The notes under the pieces: model-generated
The model's input: the letters and a program-made list of their open reading frames with translations, nothing else
What the model was told of the DNA's origin: nothing
The model's database searches: none
From: Periplaneta americana
Taxonomy: Eukaryota; Arthropoda; Insecta; Blattodea; Blattidae
Direction of reading: 5' to 3'
Assembly: GCF_040183065.1 (NCBI RefSeq)
Contig: NC_091120.1
Location: forward strand, 190,609,627 to 190,673,626
DNA length: 64,000 bases
Shown: positions 20,935 through 31,674 of the stretch, in pieces
How positions within the stretch are numbered: position 1 is the stretch's first letter
Layout of the letters: each line of letters begins with the position of its first letter
Program-made: the position numbers and the translations under genes

Positions 20935-21397
20935 AGTATAGTCGTATTAAAACAATTATATTTTGTTAGAGGGTATAGAAATTATCCTTAGCAGGGATGT
21001 TAATATGAAGTTATGAGAGGGGGATAACTTTCCAACAAGGGGGAAATCCCCCATCTCCCCGTTAATTCGCACCCTGGAAACTGGAAAAATGAAGGACAGT
21101 AACTCATCTGTAACATCTGTGACAAAATGTGTGTAACATCCGTCACATGGAAGAAACAGCTGTAAAATATTTACCGATTATGTTTTTGTGAACTAGTTGG
21201 ATGCCATGAGATTTGCATAGCTTTCACATGGACACTATGAGAATGAATCTCTTTTTGCTTGAGACAGAGACCTGAGTTTTACATTTTTTAAAATAAGATG
21301 TGAAGTCAGTTCACAAATCTTGTAACTTCCGTGATGGAAACTTTTATTTTCAGCAATAATAATAAATTTTATTCAAGCAATATTTTTACTGTAAAAT

Positions 21398-22303
21398 GAT
21401 AACTGGCTTTAAAGGAACCTGGAGGTTCATTGCCGCCCTCACATAAGCCCGCCATCGGTCCCTATCCTGAGCAAGATTAATCCATTCTCTATCATCATAT
21501 CCTACCTCCCTCAAAACCATTTTAATATTATCTTCCCATCTACGTCTCGGCCTCCCTAAAGGTCTTTTTCCCCTCTAGCCTCCCAACCAACACTCTATAT
21601 GCATTTCTGGATTCGCCCACACGTGCTACATACCCTGCCCATCTCAAACGTCTGGATGTAATGTTCCTAATTATGTCAGGTGAAGAATAGAATGCGTGCA
21701 GTTCTGTGTTGTGTAACTTTCTCCATTCTCATGTAACGTCATCCCTCTTAGCCCCAAATATTTTCCTAAGCAACTTATTCTCAAAAACTCTTAACCTATG
21801 TTCCTCTCTCAAAGTAAGAGTCCAAGTTTCACAACCATAAAGAACAGCCAGTATAACTGTTTTATAAATTCTAACTTTCAGATTTTTTGACAGCAGACTA
21901 GATGACAAAAGCTTCTCAACCGAATAATAACAGGCATTTCCCATATTTACTCTGCGTTTAACTTCCTCCCGAGTATCATTTATATTTGTCACTGTTGCTC
22001 CAAGATATCTGAACTTCTCCACCTCTTCAAAAGATAAATTTCCAATTTCCATTTCGTACAATATTCCCGTCACGAGACATAATCATATACTTTGTCTTTT
22101 CGGGATTTACTTCCAAACCTATCTCTTTGCTTCAAGTAAAATTTCCGTGTTTTCCCTAATCGTTTGTGGATTTTCTCCTAACATATTCACGTCATCCTCA
22201 TAGACAAGCAGCTGATGTAACCCGTTCAATTCCAAACCCTCTCTGTTATCATGAACTTTCCTAATGACATACTCTAGAGCAAAGTTAAAAAGTAAAGGTG
22301 CTA
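21398..22303 (-). mobile_element. RTE-A, about 0.9-kb fragment
   Basis: The minus strand carries the end of the RT (VYEDDVNML, the YADD box mutated to [13 protein letters not shown]), [20 protein letters not shown], and the full C-terminal region with frameshifts. The E for A/first-position change next to the catalytic Asp pair and the frameshifts make it inactive. I could not define a TSD. Confidence 0.85.
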
Positions 22304-22933
22304 AATTTATTCTAATAATAAATGTTTACAAACGTGATTTAATTTTCAATAGGCCTATATTAGAGTCTGAAAATAGTAAAAATGTAACATCCATGACAAC
22401 TGGAATTGCGGCATAGAGTGTTCGTCACTTTTGAAGGGGGCAAGAGCTTAACAATTCGATCCGATGGAGACTTTTATTAACCAACGTAACCCGTTTTGGG
22501 GTCGCACTCTTCAATGAACATAATAAATATTGAATTATTTTGCTGTTCGTACATTCTAAATCGAAATAGCTTCACGTGAATGGATCATGATGTAACAGAG
22601 TCCATTCACCAGTATCTGGGTTTGACTTGAATGGACTTATTAATAACGCATCACACAAAGGCTGTTCGTCCTATCTTGCGTTATGTAGCCACTCTGTTAT
22701 TGTCACACAATCTAACGCACATTTTTTCCCGGAAATGTCAGTTTGTTATTAATTGATGGCAGCTCTCTCTCTCTCGAGAGTTTTTTTATCAGTTGTTAAT
22801 AAATATTACCTGACAGATAAGAGATGCAATACCGCGAGAGATACAAGTTGCTACGCTCTATCAAGCTTACTGTAGCAGTTGGATATAGAAAGACGTCGGT
22901 TTTCAAACACTTCTTCTTCTTTGTCACTATTAC
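22304..22933. other. Unassigned sequence
   Basis: Contains CTCTCTCTCTCGAGAG at 22768-22783. No gene or repeat partner recognised. Confidence 0.45.
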
Positions 22934-23797
22934 TTACTTACTGCCTTTTAAGGAACCCGAAGGTTCATTGCCGCCCTCACGTAAGCCCGCCATTGATCCC
23001 TATCCTGAGCAAGATTAATCCAGTCTCTACCATCATACCCCACCTCCCTCAAATCCATTTTAATATTATCTTCCCATCTACGTCTCGGCCTCCCCAAAGG
23101 TCTTTTTCCCGCCGGCCTCCCAACTAACACTCTATATGCATTTCTGGATTCGCCCATACGTGCTACATGTCCTGCCCATCTCAAACGTCTGGATTTAATG
23201 TTCCTAATTATGTCAGGTGAAGAATACAATGCGTGCAGTTCTGCGTTGTGTAACTTTCTCCATTCTCCTGTAACTTCATCCCTCTGAGCCCCAAATATTT
23301 TCCTAAGAATCTTATTCTCAAACACCCTTAATCTCTGTTCCTCTCTCAAAGTGAGAGTCCAAGTTTCACAATCATACAGAACAACCGGTATTATAACTGT
23401 TTTATAAATTCTAACTTTCAGATTTTTTGATAGCAGACTAGATGACAAAAGCTTCCCAACCGAATAATAACACGCATTTCCCATATTTATTCTGCGTTTA
23501 ATTTCCTCCCGAGTATCATTTATATTTGTTACTGTTGCTCCAAGATATTTGAATTTTTCCACCTCTTCGAAGGAAAAATTTTCAATTTTTATATTTCCAT
23601 TTCGTACAATATTCTGATCACGAGACATAATCATATACTTAGTCTTTTCAGGATTTACTTCCAACTCTATCGCTTTACTTGCTTCAAGTAGAATTTCCGT
23701 GTTTTCCCTAATCGTTTGTGGATTTTCTCCTAACATATTCACGTCATCCCCATAGACAAGAAGCTGATTTAACCCGTTCAATTCCAAACTCTTTGAG
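22934..23797 (-). mobile_element. RTE-A, 864-bp insertion with open 279-codon frame
   Basis: A perfect 13-bp TSD, TTGTCACTATTAC (22921-22933, 23798-23810), encloses a 5'-truncated copy. Its frame is open from [17 protein letters not shown] to the C-terminus. The RT catalytic box reads YGDD instead of YADD. RT motifs 0-B and the endonuclease are absent, so it is dead on arrival despite the open frame. Little decay indicates a recent insertion. Confidence 0.93.
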
Positions 23798-23810
23798 TTG
23801 TCACTATTAC

Positions 23811-24550
23811 ATATTTAATTTATTACAGAAATAGGCCTAATATAAAATCTGCGCTCTTTAAACTTTCATACATATTTACGAAAAGTATTTCTTTTCACGA
23901 CAGAGATTATTCCTCGACAGAGGAAATCGACATAAATTGTCATTATCGATTCACACAGCGGAAGATAATTTTAGTATCGAAATCTTAACGAACCATCACA
24001 CCCCAAGGGCGTTCCTTTTGCAAGAAATGAACAAAGAAACACAACACCTATCTGTGCTGCCACATGTTTAGGGGGGGAATACTCAATATCAGACGATTTT
24101 TATTGGTTCTTAAAGACTCGTGCACAATGAAAATTAATAAAAACACAACATAAAAACTAAACTGCAAAAAAAAAAAAATCAAGCCCCTTACACAATTCGT
24201 TTTAAGGTGTATGCATTCATGCTCATATAATGCAAATTAAAAATATATTTGTTTACATAATATGTAATAGTGAATAGAGAAACAGCTATGCATCTAAAAC
24301 TTATGTATCCTAAATGATCTATTGTAAGGTTGTAAAAATTATGTCATATTATGGCTACGATATTTTGTACATTTGCAGTTTTATTATTTGTAAATTTATA
24401 ATAAATTTTTCCATGTGTTGACGTACAGTTCCTTTTAAAAACAGGCACATTTTCTAACTAGAAGACATAAATTTTATCCTTGTAGCAGCAGAATGATTGG
24501 AAACGTTTAATATATGTTTCTGCGTCTAAATCTTTCGAATTTAGTTTTCA
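23811..24550. other. Unassigned sequence
   Basis: AT-rich; A-run at 24165-24177. Nothing recognised. Confidence 0.45.
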
Positions 24551-24604
<54 letters not shown>

Positions 24605-24692
24605 TATTATTGTTATTATTATATTATTATTGTTATTATTATATTATTATTATTATTATTATATTATTATTATTATTATTATTGTTATTATT
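24551..24692 (+). repeat. (ATT)n microsatellite, interrupted
   Basis: About 140 bp of ATT with TGTT, CATT and ATATT interruptions. Confidence 0.95.
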
Positions 24693-24759
24693 ATTACTGC
24701 TGATGTTTTTTGGGGATTTATTAATTTAATCATGTATTTTCTTTGTCTAATAATTTATC

Positions 24760-24870
24760 GTACACTGGGCTGCAAAAGAAGTGCCGAAACTAAGTTATAT
24801 CGCTTTCCTAGGACTTTAGCAAACATGGCGAGTTGGAAAGCTATTTTCCTGAGATTAGCTTTTTTTAAAC
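24760..24870 (+). pseudogene. Possible THAP-like zinc finger remnant
   Basis: One frame reads LGCKRSAETKLYRFP...ASWKAIF. The order C..(x)..K/R..LYRFP..W is reminiscent of the first half of a THAP domain (C-x-x-C ... RFP ... W), which occurs in P-element-type transposases and host proteins. The first zinc-ligand Cys is missing (the residue pattern is YRTLGC) and no second C..H pair follows. Very weak. Confidence 0.18.
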
Positions 24871-25298
24871 ATGTAAATACGACTTTTATAACATGTTCAC
24901 GTTATTATTTAATATGAATTGATTTTAAATTATTCATATACTTTTATTTTACAAAATTAATAAGAATACTACACGAAAATAGTGAAACTGCAGTTCATGG
25001 TAAATCCACAGCCTTCCTTATTATTCATGGATACTGTCATTGCTACAATCGATATATACGGCCAGTTACGTTTCATATTTTTAGGTTATTAAAGACATAC
25101 ACGAACAAGCTGAATGATGTAATGATAACATAGCAATAATATAATTTATATGCACTGTCTTCTGTGTATCTTTATTTATGTTGTTTCCTAAGCAAAGTTC
25201 TCGTAACACATTAATATTTCAAATCGATAGCGATTTCGACTCGTCATTTCTTTTGCAATCTAGTGTACATAATGACGGTAATATCCCAATCTAGTATA

Positions 25299-27131
25299 TA
25301 CAGTCACGAAGCTTGAGTTGTGAGGGTATTATGAACAATAGACTGTGCCGGTATTATTTCGCATTGTCTGTAATGAGGCGATTGTAGCGATCCTAGTGGT
25401 TAGCAACTATCTGTTGTTGTTGTTTTCTAATGCCAGGCGTTTGACAATAAAGTCATTTGACCTCTTGCACTCCAATATTTCTCAAAGATATTATCATGAC
25501 CAGCCACTGAAGCACAGATTTTGAGATGTTCCGAATCCATTTCTTGGTTTGAGTTGCACAATGGGCAGTTAGGGGACTGATATATTCCAATTCTATGCAG
25601 GTGTTTGGCCAAACAATCATGGCCTGTTGCCAATCTAAATGCAGCTACAGACGATTTTCGTGGTAAATCGGGAATTAACTGTGGATTATGATGCAGAGAG
25701 TTCCATTTTTTCCCTTGGGATTGAGTTATCAAATTTTATTTGTTGAAGTCTAAGTATGTAGACTTAATAATCTTTTCACAGAGTAATACGTAGATTTAGT
25801 AACAGGTCTGTAAGTAGCAGTGCTGCCCTTCTTTGCTAAAGCATCCGCATTCTCGTTTCCCAGGATTCCACAATGGGATGGTATCCATTGGAATACAATT
25901 CATTTATTGAGTGATATGAATTGAGAGAGCATTTTAGTTATTTCTGCTGTTTGAGATGAAGGTGTGTGTTTAGAGACTATTGATAGAATAGCTGCTTTGG
26001 AGTCTGACAATACAACTGCATTCCTAAATTTATTGATGTGGCATAGAAGATTCCTGAGACATTCACTTATTGCAATGATTTCACCATCAAAACTTGTTGT
26101 TCCATATCCAAGAGATCTATAAAGTGAGAAGAGACAGCACGTAACACCTGCACCGGCACCTTGTTCTCTGGAGATCAAGGATCCGTCGGTGTATAAATGA
26201 AGCCAGTTTTGTGGAGGGTACCTAATATTAATTGTCTCTAAAGACAATTGTTTCATTATTTCAGTGTTTACTTCTGATTTCACTATTTCTTCTGTTAAAT
26301 TTAGATTGTAATCTATATTTAATAGAGTTAAAGGGTTTGGTTTAATTTGTAAGTTTTCTTTTAAATTCGGGATATTGATTTTCTGTTTTAATTCTTGAAC
26401 AATGGATATGAAACTTTTTTTGAGTTTTCAATCTACAGAGAGGACTGTATGAATGCCAATTGTTTCCTGGTAATCTGATAAGTTTTTCATATTGAATCAG
26501 TGCTTTTTCTTCTATTGTCATTTTGATGTTGTTAATATTAGTGAGGAATCTCATAGAATCTGTTGGAGTTGTTTTGAATCCACCAGTAATGAGTCTGAGA
26601 GCTTGGTTTTGAACATATTCTATGTCGTTTATGAAAGGTGAAGTAATTAAAATTTCTCCGCAGTATGTCAGCACTGGCTGTATAAACATTTTGTATGTAG
26701 TGTTCAAAGTATTCCTAGAGCATCCCCATTTCTTTCCTGCTAATCTTTTTAGAAGGGAGAATCTTTTACGGGCTTTTTCAGAAATGTATTTCAAATGGTT
26801 GCTCCATGTTAACTTACTATCGAAAATAACTCCAAGATATTTGGATTCATAAGTCTAGGAAGGTGTTGGCCATTGTATTGGATATTGAATTTTCTTTCTT
26901 TTTTACCGAGTGAAAATATTTGGTAGTTACTTTTGCTTAAATTGAGTGTCATCAAATTTGATGTATTCCATTCATGTAGTTGATTTAGAGCTTTAAGAGC
27001 AGAATTTTGAATTTTGTCTCTATGTCTGTAAGATCCGGAAGTCCACAAAACTATATCATCTGCAAATAGTGCTGTTTTCATGCAACTATCTATGGATGCA
27101 TATTCCCTACGCATTGAGCTTCGTGACTGTA
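25299..27131. mobile_element. MITE-1 copy split by a LINE
   Basis: Left part 25299-25412 and right part 27092-27131 together make the 153-154-bp MITE-1 (reverse orientation relative to 14669-14821). TIR TACAGTCACGAAGCTTGAG on the left and AGCTTCGTGACTGTA on the right; left-flanking TA is kept and the right one has mutated to AA. The copy at 14669 is in effect the empty-site version. Confidence 0.88.
25413..27081 (-). pseudogene. RNase H-bearing LINE (I/R1/jockey group), 5'-truncated
   Basis: On the minus strand, N- to C-terminal: an RT palm fragment with FADDIVLW (about 27050-27070); a thumb/connection segment (KRLAGKKWGCSRNTLNTTYK, QPVLTYCGEILITSPF); an RNase H domain with LYTDGS, FDGEIIAIS and LSDSKAAI, giving the D-E-D acidic residues, plus the SHCG-type region near 25870; and a C-terminal CPLCNSNQEMDSEHLKIC zinc-knuckle-like motif. 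Frames are interrupted at about 25735-25900, 26290-26340 and 26800, so the copy is inactive. The 3' end carries a (CAA)n-type tail (AACAACAAC). A perfect 10-bp TSD, GCAACTATCT (25403-25412, 27082-27091), shows insertion into MITE-1. A 3'-end relative is at 60369-60744. Confidence 0.88.
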
Positions 27132-27426
27132 AATATTAGGCTGTGGTAATATGGTGACATTTTAACCTTAGAAGTTGGCAACTTTGAAATTCACCATAAA
27201 CAAATTAATAAAAAAACATGCTTGCCAAAGCCTTCGTTTCTATCATCTTAGTAATATTTAAAGAGTTGACGGTGTACTGGTATCTATCAATAGGAAGAGG
27301 ACAAATAAGAAAGTCACAATGCGATTTGGCGTTTTATTTTTCATATTGTTGCAAAACCATGATATATATTATATTTTTTTGTATCGTGTTTCAAGTCCTA
27401 CGTCAAATTCTGAATCAAATGCGATA

Positions 27427-27524
27427 ATGTGGGGAGCATTGGTCAGCGTATCATTGTTGTATGGCATATTTATGTCGGCTGTAGATGTAAAACCTATTTC
27501 AAGTTTCTCTTTTATGGAACAGCG
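27427..27524 (+). CDS. Secreted protein gene, exon 1 (signal peptide)
   Basis: ATG at 27427 (A at -3) encodes MWGALVSVSLLYGIFMSAVD and 12 more residues, a typical signal peptide with a hydrophobic core and a likely cleavage near MSA-VD. Coding stops at a textbook donor, CG|gtaagt (27525-27530), leaving two bases of a codon. Exon 2 at 30957 supplies the missing base (CG+G = Arg) and continues open. A possible upstream acceptor (pyrimidine-rich, AG at 27394-27395) suggests the 5' part of this exon is UTR starting near 27396. An in-frame ATG at 27319 would add 36 residues and bury the signal peptide, so I prefer 27427. Found from splice logic and phase match alone; no transcript evidence is available here. 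Confidence 0.72.
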
Positions 27525-28984
27525 GTAAGTAATGCATGATAGGGAAACGTGAAACGTAAATTATTCTTGTCTTTGTGTGATATCACACCTCATGGTTATT
27601 ACAATGAGGTTTTTCCACGTTATGGGTTTTTTAAGTGCATTTAGTTTACAGAAAAAGTGTGAACCGGATAACAAAACGTTTAACAATTGTAATAAATTGT
27701 GATTTGTATAAATTAGGAGAGATTTACAAATAGTCTACTTGTATAGACCAGAAATTTAAGTATTTCATTTACGAGAATAGATCAGTAAGCTCTGGTTCTA
27801 GGTGGTAACATCAGGTTTATAACACTGTAGTGACATTGTCATTGTACATTCTTTTGAGTGTGCAGTTGGTAATTTTCAAGTGTCCGACTGTTAAACGTTA
27901 CTTATTTACGCGACAATTTGCGTGAGTTGACGAGAAATTCGTACAAAATAGGACAATGTGAGTGTCACGTGGTAATAAACGATTAAGTTGTAAAAGAAAG
28001 AAAATCTTTACTTCAACTGAAAGCAATAAGATTGTGCTTTTTTACATTTGGAGAGAATCCTGTATCGAAATTGACAAATTGTTTTTCCAAACAAGTTTTA
28101 CACGCTTCATTACAATTGAATGTTTTTAACATGTTACAAAATTCGTATTGATAAGCCTTCTTCAACTGTCGTTGAAAATACGTAAAGAAATTAAGCAATT
28201 TGCTGAGTACCCAAATCACAATACACAACTTCGTATTATGGGTCGCATACAAAAACACTCTTTATAATTCAAATAATCTGACTTTATTCATAAATTATTG
28301 TTTGTTGTTGGATTTCAAATAAAGACCCATTATTTTTTATACAAAAAGTAGTATTTTTCCTGTGTATGCTATCATTCCCGGCTAAATTGACTCGTTAATA
28401 CTGAATACCTCTGTGCAATAATTTATAAGAAATCACTGTAAGCAGACATATGACATGTTACCCCTGCTAAGATTTATTTCAAATCATTCGTCCTCAAGTG
28501 AGGTTGACCACTGGGATCCGGAATTAACAAACATAAAAGATAAAGGGAAATGAAACGAGCAAAATAATGATTCGATTTGTACATCAAAACAAAAATTTAC
28601 GTGTTAACATATGGATGATAGTGTAGAATTTGAAGAGAGCCCTTCAGAATTTCCATTACAATCTTCTGAACCTCATAAAAGGGAATTTTAAAGGATTTAA
28701 GGATATTACATGTAAATTTTTGGTAAACAACCCCTCGCTCCAAATAGTAAGCCTGTAACATCCCAGTTGTAAAGCGAAATGCCATATTTTTCACTGAGGT
28801 ATGGAAGAAAAGGTAGGCCTACATATTTAGCTCGCTTGTCATCATTTATCATCAGTGCTTGATTTGTGTCTCGTGCAAAGCAACTTTTATCAGGGAGACT
28901 AAAAACGAGAGTTTTGGTGTAAACCTTGTAATAAATTTGTTCAGCATTACAGTAGGTACTTTCTCTGTATAATAGGTTGATGAG

Positions 28985-29580
28985 AAGGTAAAAGAATGGT
29001 GTCGGAAGTTCAGTCTGTCAAGAGAACAATTTGAAAATGTCTATCGCTCTGGTGTTTCGAAAAAGGTTGTCACTGAAGAAACCGTTTAGAAAACTCATAG
29101 CATGCTCTTGATTGATCGAAGGAACGCAAAAATAATGACACTGTTACTGTTGCTGTTAGCAGTAAATCAGTATTAGTGAATGTTTAGAACGTGTGAAAGT
29201 CACTTTGGGTGAGTCATGGATACGCCATTTCGACCTTGCCACAACAGTATCATTATCCCCATCCCCCTCGAAAACTTTGTGTTCAAATAGTGCTGGGAGA
29301 GATATAGTATTTGGTTTTCGGAATGTAGATGAATTTTGATGATCTGAAGCATGGGAAAACAATAACAGGTAACTTACTAAGGCAATCTGATAGGAAAATT
29401 GTGTGGGGCAATTAAAGAGACGAAGTGTGACAAGTTGAGCCAAGAAGTGATGTTCCTTCAAAAGATTGTTCTGTGCACAAGATTGTTGTTACCATGGTCA
29501 CCATTGCTGAATTTTAAATTAGAATTCCTCAGTCATCCGCCATACTCACCTGACCTTGCCACGAAGTGATTGTAAATAGT
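28985..29580 (+). pseudogene. Mariner transposase relic in intron
   Basis: Frame-shifting + strand readings preserve transposase words in order: VKEWCRKFSLSREQFENVY-like text followed by RSGVSKKVVTEE and LLIDRRNAK near the N-terminal helix-turn-helix end, and HPPYSPDLA close to 29545-29575, the motif preceding the last catalytic acidic residue in mariner proteins. Many stops and a large missing middle. It has no TIRs that I can define and is clearly dead. Confidence 0.55.
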
Positions 29581-29839
29581 TTAACCACACACTGCGGTCT
29601 TTTGGATTAATTTCCAGTCTGAGGTGCACAATGGGTCATTTGTGTCTGAGTGCTGTGATAATAGCATACGTCCTTAAGGGGAGAGGATGGTATTTTTTAA
29701 AACTTTTTTCCTATTTGGTGTAAAATATTAATTTTTTGTATGTTGAGAGCTCATAGCTGTGGCAACTCAACCAAATAAAAATAAAAAAAATCATTTGGGG
29801 ACCCAAATTTGAAATATATATATATATATATATATATAT

Positions 29840-29957
29840 CAGTGGTTCAAGAGACACTGAAGACGACGACAAATAGCGTCGAAACGGGCCGTCTGTCGAA
29901 GGTAAATATCTTTTTAAACAATTTTAACACTTTTAACGTGTGACAGTGTACATTTTA
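29840..29957 (+). mobile_element. Penelope-like pLTR fragment (candidate)
   Basis: About 118 bp of non-repetitive sequence sits between two (AT)n tracts (29813-29839, 29958-29975). It carries a hammerhead-like core near its 5' edge. Penelope-like elements are known to carry minimal hammerheads in their terminal repeats. The AT tracts could be a duplicated microsatellite target. No Penelope RT or GIY-YIG sequence lies next to it, so this would be a solo terminal fragment. Confidence 0.5.
29853..29897 (+). ncRNA. Hammerhead ribozyme-like motif (type I, minimal)
   Basis: In order: stem I strand GACA (29853-29856); core CTGAAGA (29857-29863), fitting CUGANGA; stem II GACG/CGTC (29865-29868, 29877-29880) with an 8-nt loop; core GAAA (29881-29884); a three-pair stem III (ACG/CGT, 29884-29886 with 29890-29892) and triloop; cleavage triplet GTC ending at 29893; stem I strand TGTC (29894-29897). 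All conserved core residues and the expected order are present. The tiny stem III is typical of retroelement hammerheads. The oddity is one extra C (29864) between CUGANGA and stem II, which could weaken or abolish cleavage. Activity is not shown by sequence alone. Confidence 0.6.
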
Positions 29958-30956
29958 TATATATATATATATATACCCAATTCAGGATTGTACTAAAACC
30001 GATATATCTAAACCGTTTTTAAAGATAGATTCAAACAGTTTTTTGCAATGTATTTGCAAAAGCATGTTCTACAAACTGTCTGTAACAGAATTTTGATATT
30101 AGTCCCTACGTTTGTAAAATAAACAATTAAAATTTAATAAACAATTTTCTGGTTTCCATTCTTGCAAACAAACGGACGTATTTTTTAAATGAAATCAATT
30201 AACAAAATTCTGTTACAGAGAAGAGTGTCCTAATAGTCTAAAGAATGTGTGTTCTAAATTTCATGCATGTATCCTTAATAGTTCAGAAATTATATCCATT
30301 TTTGTCTGGCAATGTAGCAAAAAAAAAATGAAGTTACTGGAAACCGATAAAAGCGGGCGTGTGATTTAAAAATCCATAGCTCAGGAAGTTTAAAAATTAC
30401 GTCTCAACATCCGATAAGAGCACAAATACCCACAAAATGTTATGCAATGCATTCTACACATATTAAAGGGTATTTTAAAGATTTTTTTTTTTTTGAAAAT
30501 TTAATTTACCGGAAACAACAATAAAATTGGGCGAGTGATTTAAAAATCCATAACGCAGGAAGTTTAAAAATGGCGACTCAACATCCGATAAGGGCACAAA
30601 TACCCACAAAATGTTATGCTATACGTTTCACACATATCACAGAGTATTTTAAAGAATTTTTTTTTTTAATTTACTCATTTTTCACCAAAAAATAGCATCC
30701 TCTCCCCTTAATTTAGAAGTAGATGTAGTAGTAAATAGTTGAACTGTTAGGAACAGATTTGTTTTTAGAAATACATAACAATAGTTTAACATTGCAAAAG
30801 TATGTTAATCTTAGAAAAATAAAATAGAAATATTTATTTCTATGCCAGGATTAGGAATTAATTATTTACCCCAGTATATTTGTTTACCTTTGTTTTACAT
30901 CAGCTGGTCTTGTTGAGATATACTGCCATATTATTTGTGTCTGCTTTGGTTTGTAG

Positions 30957-31674
30957 GGCTCCATTCACGGATGTAGTTAAAGTCACTCAGCCAACAACAG
31001 CTCGAACCGATCGGGTTACAGATGGCAATATGGAAGAAATTAAATCGATTAGAAATTTCAACAAAAGTATTAGTAGTTCGAAATGGTTAAAGATAAAACA
31101 TCATCAAGATATATTATCGCTTTTCAATGAAATGAAGCGAACAATGCATTTGTCAGATGGTCAACAAAAACAGCTTCAATTACAGGAATATTTGAAGGAA
31201 AAACCCTCACAAGAATCACAAAAAAATAATAATAAGAAAAAATTACCTCGTTTGATGATAAATGGTAAAACAGTTCGATTGGGAAAAAATGATGATAATG
31301 CTTACGGGCTCACGATCAATGATCCGTCCTTTAGTTCTGGGAACTTCATCAGCATTTTTGAGGAATCAGAGCCCGGTAAACGTCGTCGACTGAAATCTCC
31401 TCTAACGCTACAAGCAGATCTAGCGAGACTCGTATCGCCAGGGATGGCGAATGTGTCTGATTACCAATGGGCGAGATTTTTGTTTGAGGAGTACCTGAAA
31501 AGCTTCATGTCCCCCGAAGAAAGGAATTCTTCTGCGCATTATACTGAGATAGAAACGTCGAGTCGAGCAGCGGGTCGTAGTCCTGTTTCAAGGAGAGCTT
31601 CTAGCGGATATGCAAAGAAATCATCAGCGGAAGCATTCATCATTCTCCTGGGTGTCATCGCCTTGCGGATATGA
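30957..31674 (+). CDS. Secreted protein gene, exon 2 (putative prohormone body)
   Basis: Acceptor TGCTTTGGTTTGTAG ends at 30956. The exon completes an Arg codon and then reads APFTDVVKVTQ onward for 238 residues to TGA (31672-31674), giving a 271-residue precursor with exon 1. The chain is cysteine-free and rich in Lys/Arg/Ser/Asn. Visible features are a low-complexity NNNKKK stretch (about residue 122), a GKRRR site at residues 173-177 (Gly before a basic cluster, a classic amidation/prohormone-convertase pattern), a following helical-looking segment with YQWARFLFEEYLKSF (about 202-216), SRR and KK sites near the C-terminus, and a hydrophobic tail AFIILLGVIAL. I do not recognise the family. 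The helix is vaguely secretin/PTH-like in spacing only. It could equally be a non-peptide secreted or GPI-anchored protein. The frame also extends upstream through the acceptor to an ATG at 30880, which I judge intronic. Confidence 0.72.

Larger units (their letters stand above)
19253..21076. mobile_element. hAT-like non-autonomous element with nested insertions
   Basis: The ends are CAGGGTGCGAATTAAG and, inverted, CAGGGTGCGAATTAAC. A perfect 8-bp TSD, GAAACTGG, flanks it (19245-19252, 21077-21084). TIRs starting CAGGG plus an 8-bp TSD are the hAT signature. Inside are a poly(A) retroposon (19292-19649, inverted) and a 451-bp RTE-A copy (20484-20934). No transposase is recognisable. A fragment with the same left end is at 36948-37012. 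Confidence 0.88.
29678..30707. mobile_element. TTAA-flanked DNA element (piggyBac-type target)
   Basis: TTAA at 29674-29677 and 30708-30711 brackets TIRs GGGGAGAGGATGGTATTTTT / AAAAATAGCATCCTCTCCCC (one mismatch in 20). A TTAA target is typical of piggyBac-group elements. The interior is non-coding and includes two tandem copies of about 178 bp (ATTTAAAAATCCATA...AGTTTAAAAAT...ACCCACAAAATGTTATG at 30360-30480 and 30538-30640). An AT-rich block at 29813-29976 is a later addition. Confidence 0.8.
27525..30956 (+). other. Intron of the secreted-protein gene
   Basis: GT at 27525 and AG at 30955-30956, about 3.4 kb. It contains a decayed mariner transposase (about 28985-29580) and a TTAA-flanked element (29678-30707), which itself contains an AT-flanked hammerhead-like fragment. 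From 27531 to 28984 I see only AT-rich sequence. Confidence 0.68.

Noticed and set aside
22948..23787. 279-codon open frame as a host gene
   Set aside because: It is the C-terminal part of RTE-A within a 13-bp TSD; endonuclease and most RT motifs are absent.
30880..30957. Start of the secreted protein at the ATG at 30880
   Set aside because: It runs through a strong polypyrimidine-AG acceptor, and the upstream signal-peptide exon joins in phase at 30957; the 26 upstream codons are more likely intron.
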